Origin: an uncultured Lachnospiraceae bacterium
GTDB lineage: Bacteria > Bacillota > Clostridia > Lachnospirales > Lachnospiraceae
Assembly: GCA_944384105.1 (NCBI GenBank)
Contig: CALWSC010000013.1
Coordinates: 1-41,286 of the forward strand
Direction of reading: 5' to 3'
DNA length: 41,286 bases
Both the position numbers and the translations under genes were made by a program. Shown one piece after another: positions 8,509 to 16,642 of this stretch; positions within the stretch are counted from its first letter, which is position 1, and each line of letters opens with the position of its first letter. Under the pieces are notes generated by a model. It saw nothing but the letters and a program-made list of their open reading frames with translations. It did not search any database and was not told the DNA's origin.

Positions 8509-8844
8509 TCAGAGCGTATCATCTGTTTTAGCCTTATATCCTTCTCCCCACGACCGCATAGCGTCCAAAATCGGCTTTAAGCTCTTCCCTAAATCTGTCA
8601 GGCTGTATTCCACCCTTGGAGGTACTTCCGCGTAGACGCGGCGATTTACTAATCCCTTTTCTTCCATATCTCTCAGCTGGGCGGTCAATACCTTCTGTGA
8701 TACGCTGCCGATAGATTTTTTCAGCTCGCCGAACCGCTTCGTTCCCGGCATTAAATCTCGCAGGATCAGAACTTTCCACTTGCTTCCGATCAGTGTGAGT
8801 GTAGTTTCCACGGGACATTCCGGTAAATCTTTTATTTCCTGCAT
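8509..8844 (-). CDS. HxlR-family winged-helix transcriptional regulator
   Basis: HxlR regulators are small DNA-binding dimers, often sensing reactive aldehydes, quinones or redox state through a conserved N-terminal cysteine. Here the motif is CPVETTLTLIGSKWKVLILRDL, with Cys10 in the family position, followed by RFGELKKSIGSVSQKVLTAQL and PRVEYSLTDLGKSL. I use the ATG at 8844 (111 residues, GGAAGGG upstream) and not the TTG at 8862. No obvious target enzyme is adjacent; the upstream region has paired CTGTAAG boxes that could be its own operator. It is transcribed towards the gmk-like gene. Confidence 0.9.
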   Translation of the reverse strand: MQEIKDLPECPVETTLTLIGSKWKVLILRDLMPGTKRFGELKKSIGSVSQKVLTAQLRDMEEKGLVNRRVYAEVPPRVEYSLTDLGKSLKPILDAMRSWGEGYKAKTDDTL

Positions 8845-8909
8845 GTTCTTATACCCTTCCAATAGTTTCTTTTTATCTGCTGCATAAAAAAAAGATGCTT
8901 ACTTTATAA

Positions 8910-8941
8910 ATTATACTTACAGAGTCATTATAAGCTTACAG
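8910..8941 (-). promoter_or_regulatory. Promoter of the HxlR gene with paired CTGTAAG boxes
   Basis: On the minus strand a TATAAT -10 lies at 8915-8910. Two direct CTGTAAG copies (8941-8935 and 8922-8916, 19 bases apart) cover the -35 region and the base just before the -10. This is a plausible operator for autoregulation; a third CTTACAG lies at 9288-9294. Confidence 0.5.
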
Positions 8942-8965
8942 AATAAAAATTGCAATTATAAAAAC

Positions 8966-8998
8966 CGCTGTATTACATCAAATATAAGGAATACAGCG
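8966..8998 (-). terminator. Rho-independent terminator
   Basis: CGCTGTATT and AATACAGCG form a perfect 9-bp stem with a 15-base loop. On the minus strand it is followed by GTTTTTAT. It would terminate the small ORF ending at 9037. Confidence 0.6.
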
Positions 8999-9036
8999 AT
9001 TTTCATAACTTTTTTTCAGAATCCGGTCTTTTTTCT

Positions 9037-9255
9037 CTAAAAGCAGTTCTCAATTTCTCCCCCGCTGTCGCCTGCCGCATACTCTTCGGCCAAACCCGAC
9101 GGAACACCAAAATACCAACACCCGTCAAATATCTCCAGTTCCATATTCTCATTGGGTTCATAGTCCACAATACAGATTCCCAGCGCATTCCACACATACT
9201 CCGGATCATTGGGATCATACTCTAAATCCCCTGTATCATTCTGAGTACCTCCCAT
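9037..9255 (-). CDS. Small acidic protein of unknown function
   Basis: A 72-residue, strongly acidic ORF (rich in Asp and Glu, with GDLEYDPNDPEY and MELEIFDGCWYFGVPSG) that I do not recognise. The ATG at 9255 has GGGAG 5 bases upstream, and a good terminator follows at 8966-8998, which supports a real transcription unit. The frame is closed by a TAA about 35 bases before the start, so it could also be the tail of a degraded larger gene. It has no signal peptide or membrane segment. It lies between the terminator of the first two-component operon and the HxlR gene. Confidence 0.42.
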   Translation of the reverse strand: MGGTQNDTGDLEYDPNDPEYVWNALGICIVDYEPNENMELEIFDGCWYFGVPSGLAEEYAAGDSGGEIENCF

Positions 9256-9298
9256 AATCGCTCCCAAAACCGTAAGAAAATTGTAAACTTACAGCAAA

Positions 9299-9331
9299 AG
9301 AAAAGGCAGAAAACCAGAACGGCTCTCTGCC
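9299..9331 (-). terminator. Terminator of the 11.5-9.35 kb two-component operon
   Basis: GGCAGA and TCTGCC pair around a 15-base loop, and on the minus strand the stem is followed by TTTTCTTTT. It lies about 20 bases after the response regulator stop. Confidence 0.6.
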
Positions 9332-9349
9332 CTGACAAATCTTCTAATC

Positions 9350-10039
9350 TCAAACCTTAAAACGATATCCCACGCCCCAGATTGTCTCAATATACTGCGG
9401 CTTTGCAGTGTTCATCTCAATCTTCTCGCGGATTTTCTTAATATGCACCGTAACAGTCGCGATGTCTCCGATGGACTCCATGTCCCAGATCTCACGGAAC
9501 AGTTCATCCTTTGTAAATACGCGGTTCGGGTTCTGCGCCAGGAAGGTCAGAAGGTCAAACTCCTTTGTCGTGAAAGTCTTCTCCTCCCCGTTGACCCACA
9601 CCCTTCTGGCTGTCTTGTCGATCTTGATGCCGCGGATCTCGATGATGTCATTCTCCGGCATTCCGCTGCCGACAAGTCGTTCATACCGTGCCAGATGAGC
9701 CTTCACGCGAGCCACAAGCTCGCTCGGGCTGAAGGGCTTTGTCATATAGTCGTCAGCACCCAGACCCAGACCTCTGATCTTGTCGATATCGTCCTTCTTT
9801 GCGGATACCATGATGATCGGCGTATTCTTGTGGGAACGCACCTCACGGCAGATCTCAAAGCCATCCACCTCCGGAAGCATCAGGTCAAGGATCAGAAGGT
9901 CGAAATCCTCCTGAAGCGCCCGCTCCAGCCCTGTATCTCCGCGGTTCTCTATCTCCACCTCAAAGCCTGACAGCTCCAGGTAATCCTTCTCCAGGTCTGC
10001 GATCGCTTCTTCATCTTCAATAATTAAAATCTTACTCAT
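9350..10039 (-). CDS. OmpR/PhoB-family response regulator
   Basis: The receiver domain (residues 1-120) has the acidic pocket IEDEE, the phosphoacceptor Asp52 (LILDLMLPEVDG), the switch Ser of MVSAKK and the lysine of TKPFSPSEL. The C-terminal winged-helix (about residues 130-228) ends with the typical YIETIWGVGYRFKV. It is the partner of the kinase just upstream, whose stop overlaps its start by 8 bases, an arrangement that couples translation. The target genes are not shown by the sequence; the ABC exporter upstream is a candidate. The 229 residues are a normal length. Confidence 0.95.
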   Translation of the reverse strand: MSKILIIEDEEAIADLEKDYLELSGFEVEIENRGDTGLERALQEDFDLLILDLMLPEVDGFEICREVRSHKNTPIIMVSAKKDDIDKIRGLGLGADDYMTKPFSPSELVARVKAHLARYERLVGSGMPENDIIEIRGIKIDKTARRVWVNGEEKTFTTKEFDLLTFLAQNPNRVFTKDELFREIWDMESIGDIATVTVHIKKIREKIEMNTAKPQYIETIWGVGYRFKV

Positions 10040-11528
10040 TGACTGGTACCTCCTGATATTTTCTCAACACAAAATACATCGTAGTCCCCACGTCCAGCTT
10101 GCTGGTAGCCCAGACCTTGCCGCCGTGATCCTCCATAATCTTCTTTACAATTGACAGCCCGATGCCGCTTCCTCCCTTTGAGGAATTGCGCGAGGCGTCC
10201 GTGCGGTAGAAGCGCTCAAAGATATTCGCCAGATCCTTATTGGCGATCCCCTTTCCATTGTCTTCGATCTCCACCTGAATGAAATCACCGACGTCGCGGA
10301 TGCGCATTGCAATTTTACCCTTCGGCTTATTCATGTACTTCAGGGAATTGCTTATGATGTTATTAATGACGCGCTTTAACTGCTCCGCATCCGCGATAAC
10401 CACCACATCCTCCTCCACATAATTGGAATACGTAAAGTCCACGTTCTTGGCATCCAGCTCTGTGCTCAGTTCTTCCACACAGTCCTCAAAATAATCTGTG
10501 ATGTGTATCTTGCTGAACGTATACGGGATGCGGTTCGTATCGATCTTGGAATAAAAGGTAAGCTCGTTGATCAGGCGATCCATCTCGTTCGCCTTATTGT
10601 AAATCGTGCGGATATACTTCTGCATCTTCTCCGGCGTGTCCGCCACACCATCCATAATGCCCTCCACATAGCCCTTTACCGCCGTGATCGGCGTCTTCAG
10701 GTCATGGGAAATATTGCTGATGAGTTCTTTGCTCTCGCGCTCAAATACCATCTTCTCGTCCGCCGTCTCCTTCAGCCGTCTGCGCATCTCCTCAAAATCC
10801 TCGCACAGCTCATTGACTTCCTCGACGCCGCTTGCCTCGACTGTGAAGTCCAGATTGCCCTCCTTGATGTTCTGGGTTGCCTTTTTTAAATGGTTCAGCG
10901 GAGTAACGACACCCCTGTAGATCCAAAAGCTCAGTCCAAAGCTTGTGAGCACCAGGATCAGTACGATGATAAACAGCATATCCGTAACCATGGACTTCAT
11001 CTGCGGTATTATCGCATCCGCTTTTGTCACGATAAAGGCGCTTCCCTGCTTTCCGTCTGACGGCTCAAAATCAATCTGCTTGATGAGCACGTGAACATTG
11101 CTCTCGGAGATATAAAGCCCGGAATTTGATCCCGCCCCCGAATCTCCGTACTCCGGAAGCAGAGTTTCATCCAGTCCGACCGCATCGGGAGCCCCGTTAT
11201 AGGATAGCTCATCTCCGTCCCGCACAATCAGATAAGAATAATTCTTCCGCAGCTGTTCGTTGATCTGCTCCAGATACGGCTGACGCAGCAGCTCGTCCGG
11301 ATTCTCCCGTGCCGTCTCATCGAGTTCATTATAGACTGCGCGGGTCATCTTATTCAGAAGAGAGATATTATTGGACAGACTCTCATAAGTCGCATCCTGA
11401 ATATTATACTCCTGCCGGATGGATGCGAGCTGTATACTCATAAAACCTATGAATGCAAGGCTCGTAAAGACCAGAGGTACGAGAATAATGGTGAAAAACG
11501 AAATGATAATTCGAGTTTTCAGTTTCAT
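10032..11528 (-). CDS. Membrane sensor histidine kinase with large extracellular domain
   Basis: A 498-residue kinase. One membrane helix lies at about residues 9-33, then an extracellular sensor region of about 150 residues, a second helix around residues 185-208, a HAMP linker (LKKATQNIKEGNLDFTV), the HisKA box with His275 (NISHDLKTP) and a HATPase_c domain (NIISNSLKYM, DNGKGI, FERFYRTDASR, GGSGIGLSIVKKI). I use the ATG at 11528, with AGGAG 8 bases upstream, and not the ATG six codons before it. Kinase precedes regulator here, the reverse of the other two systems in the window. The signal sensed is unknown. Confidence 0.93.
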   Translation of the reverse strand: MKLKTRIIISFFTIILVPLVFTSLAFIGFMSIQLASIRQEYNIQDATYESLSNNISLLNKMTRAVYNELDETARENPDELLRQPYLEQINEQLRKNYSYLIVRDGDELSYNGAPDAVGLDETLLPEYGDSGAGSNSGLYISESNVHVLIKQIDFEPSDGKQGSAFIVTKADAIIPQMKSMVTDMLFIIVLILVLTSFGLSFWIYRGVVTPLNHLKKATQNIKEGNLDFTVEASGVEEVNELCEDFEEMRRRLKETADEKMVFERESKELISNISHDLKTPITAVKGYVEGIMDGVADTPEKMQKYIRTIYNKANEMDRLINELTFYSKIDTNRIPYTFSKIHITDYFEDCVEELSTELDAKNVDFTYSNYVEEDVVVIADAEQLKRVINNIISNSLKYMNKPKGKIAMRIRDVGDFIQVEIEDNGKGIANKDLANIFERFYRTDASRNSSKGGSGIGLSIVKKIMEDHGGKVWATSKLDVGTTMYFVLRKYQEVPVNE

Positions 11529-11569
11529 TAGCCACACTCCTGACATTCTCTACGTTTTCTCTGGTTTTT

Positions 11570-11575
11570 ATTATA
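11570..11575 (-). promoter_or_regulatory. Extended -10 promoter of the kinase-regulator operon
   Basis: On the minus strand TGCTATAAT (extended -10) lies about 40 bases before the kinase start. No good -35 was found. Confidence 0.45.
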
Positions 11576-11631
11576 GCATACACCTTTTTTCTTTTCCTCT
11601 AAACTTTTTATTAAAAAAGTATAATACAAAA

Positions 11632-11660
11632 GGTTCCGCTTCAACTCAGGAAGCGAAACC
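11632..11660 (-). terminator. Terminator after the ABC permease gene
   Basis: GGTTTCGCTTC pairs with GAAGCGGAACC (10 of 11 positions) around a 7-base loop, followed on the minus strand by TTTTGT. It lies 8 bases beyond the permease stop. Confidence 0.65.
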
Positions 11661-11667
11661 CTCTGCG

Positions 11668-14268
11668 TCAGTTTATTTTCAGTTCCTCAATAATATTTTC
11701 CCTTCGGATTCCGCGCATGGTATAGATCATTGTGGTGCCCACTACAGCAAATACGCAGAATACCGCGATAACCAGGTACTGCCATGGGATGATAAATTCC
11801 GTATCTGTGCCTCTCATTAGAACCGTATAGATCGCAAAGCTTGCAAACAGGGATATTACTACGCCGTATACTATAGACCGCAGTCCGTAGATCAGGCACT
11901 CATAGCACATCATTTTGCGGAAACCGCGCCGCGGCATTCCGACGGACCGAAGCATGGCAAATTCTTTTCTGCGCAGCATCAGATTTGTGGAAATTGTATT
12001 AAATACATTTGCCACGGAAATCAGCGAAATTAAAATGATAAATCCATAAGACAGCACGCTGATCGCCGTGAAGATCTGCCGGTCCTGCTCGTATGTGTCA
12101 GCCATATCATTCAGATATTCTGTCGGAAGCCCTGCGCTTCGGAAGCTTTCCCGGAGCTTTTCATATGTCTGTATGTGATTTCCGCACTGAATGCCAAGAC
12201 GAAACTGAATGCCGCTGACCTCCTCATGGGGCTGCATGTATTTCTGATATGCGCTTGCCCCGGTCAGAAGCTGCACAGAATATTCCACGGAGGTCACTCC
12301 GGCGGGCAGCTCTTCATAGCCGCCCTGTAAAATGGCAGAGCAAATATCGCGGTATTCCCATACACCGCTGTCAGACTCGTCTCTTTTGATGTCAAACCGC
12401 ATACCCTCCCTGCCATTGAACAGATTGATTTTCTCATATCGTTCTGTATTCTCGTTATAGACCCGCAGCGTCTCTGGATATAAGACCGGCAGCGCGTCCG
12501 TACTGTCTTCGTTTCCTCCCATCCTCTCAAAGAGTTCGTCGGGAAGGATGGTCAGAAAGACGTCCGTATATGTGCTTCCGTCCTCATTTTCCTGAAGCCC
12601 CGCATAGGAAAACTGTTCCCCCAGACCGCCGTCCGGGATTTCCATACTGACTCCGGCTACGATTCCATATGGCTGTACAAATGTGACGCCGTCGTTTTGT
12701 TCTGCCAGTTTTTTTGCTTTCTGCAGTGTACGGATATTATCCTGCAGTGTGTTTTCATCGCTGTATATGTCGTATATAATCTGGATTTCCGGCATCTCAA
12801 GCACGAAATCGCCGGTCTGTATGAGATACTGCCCGAACACGGAAACTGAGGTAAAAAGCACAATACTCAGCGTAAGGGACGCCACGGTGCTGCGATATTT
12901 CTTCCTGTCGCGTTTATAGTTTTTCTCCGCCACCATTCCCTCAAGCCCGAACAGCCGGTAGATAATTTGGGGCGTTCTGACCTCCCGCGGATGAATACGG
13001 ATATCATTTGCGGAACGGATTGCCGCAATAGGAGAAATTTTCCTGATTCTCCTGCATGGAATCCATACGGAAACCATCACTGTAAAAAAGGAAATCACTG
13101 CAGCAGCCGCTGCTGCTGTCCACGAGATTTTGAGTTCTACCCCCGTCTGACTTCCGTCGATCCAGTTTGAGAGCCCTTTTCCGATAAACTGCAGCGTCAC
13201 CCCGATTCCTGCAATTCCGCTGATACAGCCCGCGGGGATGCCGATGCCGCTGACCATGAGCGCCTCATACCGCATGGATCTGCGGAGCTGCTTTTTCGTG
13301 GCTCCCACAGAGGAAAGCAGCCCGAACTGCGCGGTACGTTCGCGCAGGGAAATTGAAAAAGCATTGTAAATGAGCGAAATCGAACCTGCCATGATGATGC
13401 ATACTACAATCGCGAACAGCCCGATCAGGACTGTCATATAGTTGTCGCTGTAGGATGCTCCCAGCCATCGGATAACTGCCATATTTCTGGCAGTATGGTC
13501 ACATGGGACGGATGACAGCACGTCATCAATATCCCCCGCCTTATGCGTCCGGATATAGACGTCATGGTACGGTGCAGAGCTGCCGTCCGCAGCAGGTCCC
13601 GCATAAATTTCATATCCCGCGCCGCCGTAATTGTAATTGCTGATCACCGAAAATATCCCGACTACCGTAAATTTCATGGTTTTTGTATGTTCAAGCGTCT
13701 CCGCGGGGATATTCTGTTCCTGTGCGTACTCTTCTCCCATATATCCGTTGTGGCTTGTCAGTCTCTCTCCGTTCCAGATGCGCTCCCCGACTTCCAGCGT
13801 CAGAGTGTCTCCGATTTCTGTTGTCTGCTGGGGGGTCTGATTTGCCAGGAGATAGGCAGGTACAATAATCTCTGTCTCATTTTCCGGCATTCTGCCCTTT
13901 GCAAGCTCTGCCGAGAACATATCGCTTAATTCTTCCGTAAATTCTTTTATATAGACGTAGGGCGTTCCGGAATTGCTGCTCAGGGAATCCAGCTTTGCGT
14001 AGCCAAGGATATCTGCCGAAGCAGCCTTTTCCACACGGCTGTCACGCTTTATTTTTTCAAAATCGCTGTCTGAGACGTATTCGGCCACACCGTACCAGTT
14101 TCCATTCTGCTCAATGCTGCTTTCGAGCAGGAAGCTCCAGAAGCTCTGCCCGAACGCGGCAACCGCAGTGATCATTGCAGTGGAAAGAATGACTCCGATG
14201 ATTGTCACAACTGTCCGCGTTCTGTTCTGACGCATGGTACGCGCTGTGATCACTGAAAAAATATTCAT
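11668..14268 (-). CDS. FtsX/MacB-type ABC transporter permease
   Basis: An 866-residue permease with two FtsX-type halves. Each half has one helix followed by a large extracellular region and three more helices: helix 1 at about 20-42, extracellular 45-280, helices around 283-405, then a helix at about 464-485, extracellular 490-740 and helices to the C-terminus. The family signature after helix 2 is present in both halves (LRERTAQFGLLSSVGATKKQ and LRRKEFAMLRSVGMPRRGF). Such transporters use ATP to pull on or expel lipids, peptides or antibiotics rather than import nutrients. The start overlaps the stop of the ATPase gene by 4 bases. Likely function is export or sensing of an envelope-active compound, by association with the adjacent regulators. 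Confidence 0.92.
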   Translation of the reverse strand: MNIFSVITARTMRQNRTRTVVTIIGVILSTAMITAVAAFGQSFWSFLLESSIEQNGNWYGVAEYVSDSDFEKIKRDSRVEKAASADILGYAKLDSLSSNSGTPYVYIKEFTEELSDMFSAELAKGRMPENETEIIVPAYLLANQTPQQTTEIGDTLTLEVGERIWNGERLTSHNGYMGEEYAQEQNIPAETLEHTKTMKFTVVGIFSVISNYNYGGAGYEIYAGPAADGSSAPYHDVYIRTHKAGDIDDVLSSVPCDHTARNMAVIRWLGASYSDNYMTVLIGLFAIVVCIIMAGSISLIYNAFSISLRERTAQFGLLSSVGATKKQLRRSMRYEALMVSGIGIPAGCISGIAGIGVTLQFIGKGLSNWIDGSQTGVELKISWTAAAAAAVISFFTVMVSVWIPCRRIRKISPIAAIRSANDIRIHPREVRTPQIIYRLFGLEGMVAEKNYKRDRKKYRSTVASLTLSIVLFTSVSVFGQYLIQTGDFVLEMPEIQIIYDIYSDENTLQDNIRTLQKAKKLAEQNDGVTFVQPYGIVAGVSMEIPDGGLGEQFSYAGLQENEDGSTYTDVFLTILPDELFERMGGNEDSTDALPVLYPETLRVYNENTERYEKINLFNGREGMRFDIKRDESDSGVWEYRDICSAILQGGYEELPAGVTSVEYSVQLLTGASAYQKYMQPHEEVSGIQFRLGIQCGNHIQTYEKLRESFRSAGLPTEYLNDMADTYEQDRQIFTAISVLSYGFIILISLISVANVFNTISTNLMLRRKEFAMLRSVGMPRRGFRKMMCYECLIYGLRSIVYGVVISLFASFAIYTVLMRGTDTEFIIPWQYLVIAVFCVFAVVGTTMIYTMRGIRRENIIEELKIN

Positions 14269-14948
14269 CTGCGGATCACCTCATCTCTCACGATTTTTCC
14301 GTCCTCCAGTGCCAGGATTCGGTCTGCCTGCAGAGCAATGTTTTCATCATGCGTGATAACCAGCATTGTCTGGCGGTATTTCTGATTGGAGTACCGCAGA
14401 AGCTGCATGATCTCCCGGCTGTTTTTTGAATCCAGATTACCGGTCGGCTCATCAGCAAGGACAATCGCCGGGGCATTCATCAGCGCTCTTCCAATGGATA
14501 CGCGCTGCTGCTGTCCGCCCGAGAGCTGATTGGGCAGATGTTTTTCCCGCTTTTTCAGATCCAGAATAGACAGGAGCTCCTCCAGGCGCTCCTCGTTGAC
14601 CTCGCGTCCGTCCATAAGCACGGGAAGCGTGATATTTTCCCTGACATTGAGCACAGGAATCAGGTTATAAAACTGGTATATCAGTCCCACCTGGCGGCGC
14701 CGGAAAATGGCGAGCGCCTCCTCCTTCTGCGCGTACACATCCGTTCCGTCCACAAAGACCTTTCCGGCACTTGGCGTATCCACACCGCCAATCAAATGCA
14801 GCAGCGTCGACTTTCCGGAACCCGATGACCCGATGATCGCCGTAAACTCACCCTTCTCCACTGAAAATGAAACCCCGTCCAGCGCCCGGACCTCATTCTC
14901 CCCTTTTCCGTAAATTTTAGTCAGATTCTCTGCTCTTAAGATTTCCAT
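14265..14948 (-). CDS. ABC transporter ATP-binding protein (MacB/LolD/BceA class)
   Basis: A 227-residue ATPase with Walker A (IIGSSGSGKSTLLHLIGG), Q-loop (YQFYNLIP), signature (NQLSGGQQQRVSIGRAL), Walker B (IVLADEPTGNLD) and H-loop (VITHDE). The GNLDS extension and sequence context are typical of ATPases that pair with FtsX-type permeases. I start it at the ATG at 14948, which has GGAGG 8 bases upstream; further ATGs at 14954 and 14978 are too close to or upstream of that site. It is transcribed first, and its promoter carries three TGAC repeats. Confidence 0.94.
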   Translation of the reverse strand: MEILRAENLTKIYGKGENEVRALDGVSFSVEKGEFTAIIGSSGSGKSTLLHLIGGVDTPSAGKVFVDGTDVYAQKEEALAIFRRRQVGLIYQFYNLIPVLNVRENITLPVLMDGREVNEERLEELLSILDLKKREKHLPNQLSGGQQQRVSIGRALMNAPAIVLADEPTGNLDSKNSREIMQLLRYSNQKYRQTMLVITHDENIALQADRILALEDGKIVRDEVIRR

Positions 14949-14973
14949 ATGCATCTCCTCCTCGTATGATCTT

Positions 14974-15016
14974 ATCATAACAGATCGAGGTGACACAGCG
15001 GTGACCTCAGGATGAC
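14974..15016 (-). promoter_or_regulatory. ABC-exporter promoter with three GTCA repeats every 11 bases
   Basis: On the plus strand TGAC occurs at 14991, 15002 and 15013, exactly 11 bases apart. On the minus strand these are direct GTCA repeats leading into a TATGAT -10 at 14979-14974. Helical-turn-spaced direct repeats beside the -35 are the usual layout of OmpR-family binding sites, so one of the two nearby response regulators probably activates this promoter (inference). Confidence 0.6.
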
Positions 15017-15045
15017 AGTTTTGTCACATTTCTTTTTCTCCCCGC

Positions 15046-15675
15046 TTACATTTCATCCTTTAACCGGTTCAGTAAATGGGATACCGCAAACATAAGCGTC
15101 TCATAATGCATATATTCCAGAATATTTTTATCCACCAGAATCTGCATACTTGCGGGGAATTCCTCGTCAAAGTCCCAGAACCGCAGAATTATCGGAAGAA
15201 ACGGAAAGTATTGAAATTCATAAGCGACGTCTCCCTTTTCCCGTTTTTTCCCTCCGAGAGCTTCACAGCTTTGTGCCAGTGCCTCCGCTTTTCCTGCAAA
15301 AGCTTCGGCAGCGTCCTGAAAGAAATTCGTTCCCTTTCTCAGAGTGCCTCCCATAACCCGGGACAAACTTCCCACGTTTACCCATTCGCCGGCAAGATGG
15401 CAGTTCTCTCTGGAACAGCATAGGACATCATAAATAGTCATGGCTTCATTGTAACCGGCTGTTTCTTCTGTCAAAAATCCGTCCTCTGACCAGGTAACCT
15501 GTCCCGTCTGCCGGCTGATCCGGCAGGGACGGCTGAGGCAGCGGATATACAGATACTTTTCATCATGATCCAGCCCAAATTTTTGTGCCATCTTTTCCTG
15601 ATCATACTGTAAAAACACTTCTGCCATATTATTTTTCATTTTCTCATAATTGGAAATTTTATTTTCTGTTTTCAT
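15046..15675 (-). CDS. DUF3786 family protein
   Basis: A 209-residue soluble protein that resembles the DUF3786 family: YLYIRCLSRPCRISRQTGQV, the TIYDVLCCSRENCHLAGEWV segment with clustered cysteines, and the conserved ending FPFLPIILRFWDFDEEFPAS with a final LLNRLKDEM. The function of this family is not known; it is common in anaerobes. An AGGAG precedes the ATG at 15675. The gene begins 22 bases after the histidine kinase stop, so it is co-transcribed with the upstream two-component system, and it lies directly before the exporter promoter. No signal peptide or membrane segment is seen. Confidence 0.75.
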   Translation of the reverse strand: MKTENKISNYEKMKNNMAEVFLQYDQEKMAQKFGLDHDEKYLYIRCLSRPCRISRQTGQVTWSEDGFLTEETAGYNEAMTIYDVLCCSRENCHLAGEWVNVGSLSRVMGGTLRKGTNFFQDAAEAFAGKAEALAQSCEALGGKKREKGDVAYEFQYFPFLPIILRFWDFDEEFPASMQILVDKNILEYMHYETLMFAVSHLLNRLKDEM

Positions 15676-15697
15676 CTTCTGTTGCTCCTGTTATGTT

Positions 15698-16642
15698 TCA
15701 TCGGCTGTCCATATCTTCTGCCTCTCCTTTATAGAATCTCAGCCGAAAGCAACTTCCTTTCTCCTTTCGATTCTCCGCACAGATAATCCCGTTTTGCCGG
15801 TTCATGATCATCTGTGCCAGGGACAGTCCGATTCCGAAGCTGCCGCCGGAGGCGTTTTTGCCGCGGTAGAATCGCTCAAAGAGATGCGGGAGATCTTCGG
15901 GAGAGATTCCGGGACCCTCGTCAGAGACAGCAATTTCTGTGTATAGAGGATTATCACAGCAGGCGATCCGGAGAATTCCTTCATAAGGCGTGTAGTCCAG
16001 ACTGTTTTTGAGAATGTTCTGAACAGCTTCCAAAGTCCATGTCTCATCGGCATAAAAATCGAGCCCTTCGGCGCCCTCAATACGGCAGCTCTGCCCGCGC
16101 AGCTCCATCTGAATCTCGAAAGCCTCCAGGGCACGGCGCAGAAACTGCGCCATATTTATTTTGCGGTGTTCCAGATGAACGGAATCCGCATCGAGCCTGG
16201 AGAGCTTTAAAAGTGTTTTGATCAGCCAGTCGATGCGCCCGAGCATCCGGTTCATTTCCCGCAGGATTTTCTTTCTCTGCTGCGGGTTATCCCCCTCCTG
16301 CGCCATCCGCGCAGTCATAAGATTCAGCGTGGTAAGAGGCGTGCGGATCTGATGCGAAATATCCGCCAGAGAGTCTGCAAGCATTCCTTTATCCTTCGCA
16401 AGCCTCTCCGACTGTTCCCGCAGCCGTACCGTCATTTTATAGATCTCATCCCGCAGAATAGCAATCTCACCCTCCTCGCAGCTTCCGAGCGAGAGCACCT
16501 CCTCTCCGTGGAGTATCCGGTCTATCTCCCTGCTCAGCCGCTTCAGGGAGCGCTTATACCTTCTCATTTTATATAAATACAGTCCGCCGAATACACACGC
16601 TGCGGCAGCCGCCGGGATCAGATACAATATATCACTTTCCAA
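15698..16642 (-). CDS. Sensor histidine kinase, short membrane-anchored type
   Basis: A 314-residue kinase with a single clear N-terminal helix (about residues 6-26), no extracellular sensor domain, a HAMP-like linker, a HisKA box with His97 (DISHQIRTPLTTL) and a HATPase_c domain (NILKNSLDYTP, DEGPGISPEDL, FERFYRGKNASGG, FGIGLSLAQMI). It starts at a TTG at 16642 inside the end of the response regulator gene (11-base overlap), with GGGG upstream. Kinases of this shape often sense through a partner membrane protein, which could be the FtsX-type permease downstream; that is inference. Confidence 0.93.
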   Translation of the reverse strand: MESDILYLIPAAAAACVFGGLYLYKMRRYKRSLKRLSREIDRILHGEEVLSLGSCEEGEIAILRDEIYKMTVRLREQSERLAKDKGMLADSLADISHQIRTPLTTLNLMTARMAQEGDNPQQRKKILREMNRMLGRIDWLIKTLLKLSRLDADSVHLEHRKINMAQFLRRALEAFEIQMELRGQSCRIEGAEGLDFYADETWTLEAVQNILKNSLDYTPYEGILRIACCDNPLYTEIAVSDEGPGISPEDLPHLFERFYRGKNASGGSFGIGLSLAQMIMNRQNGIICAENRKEKGSCFRLRFYKGEAEDMDSR

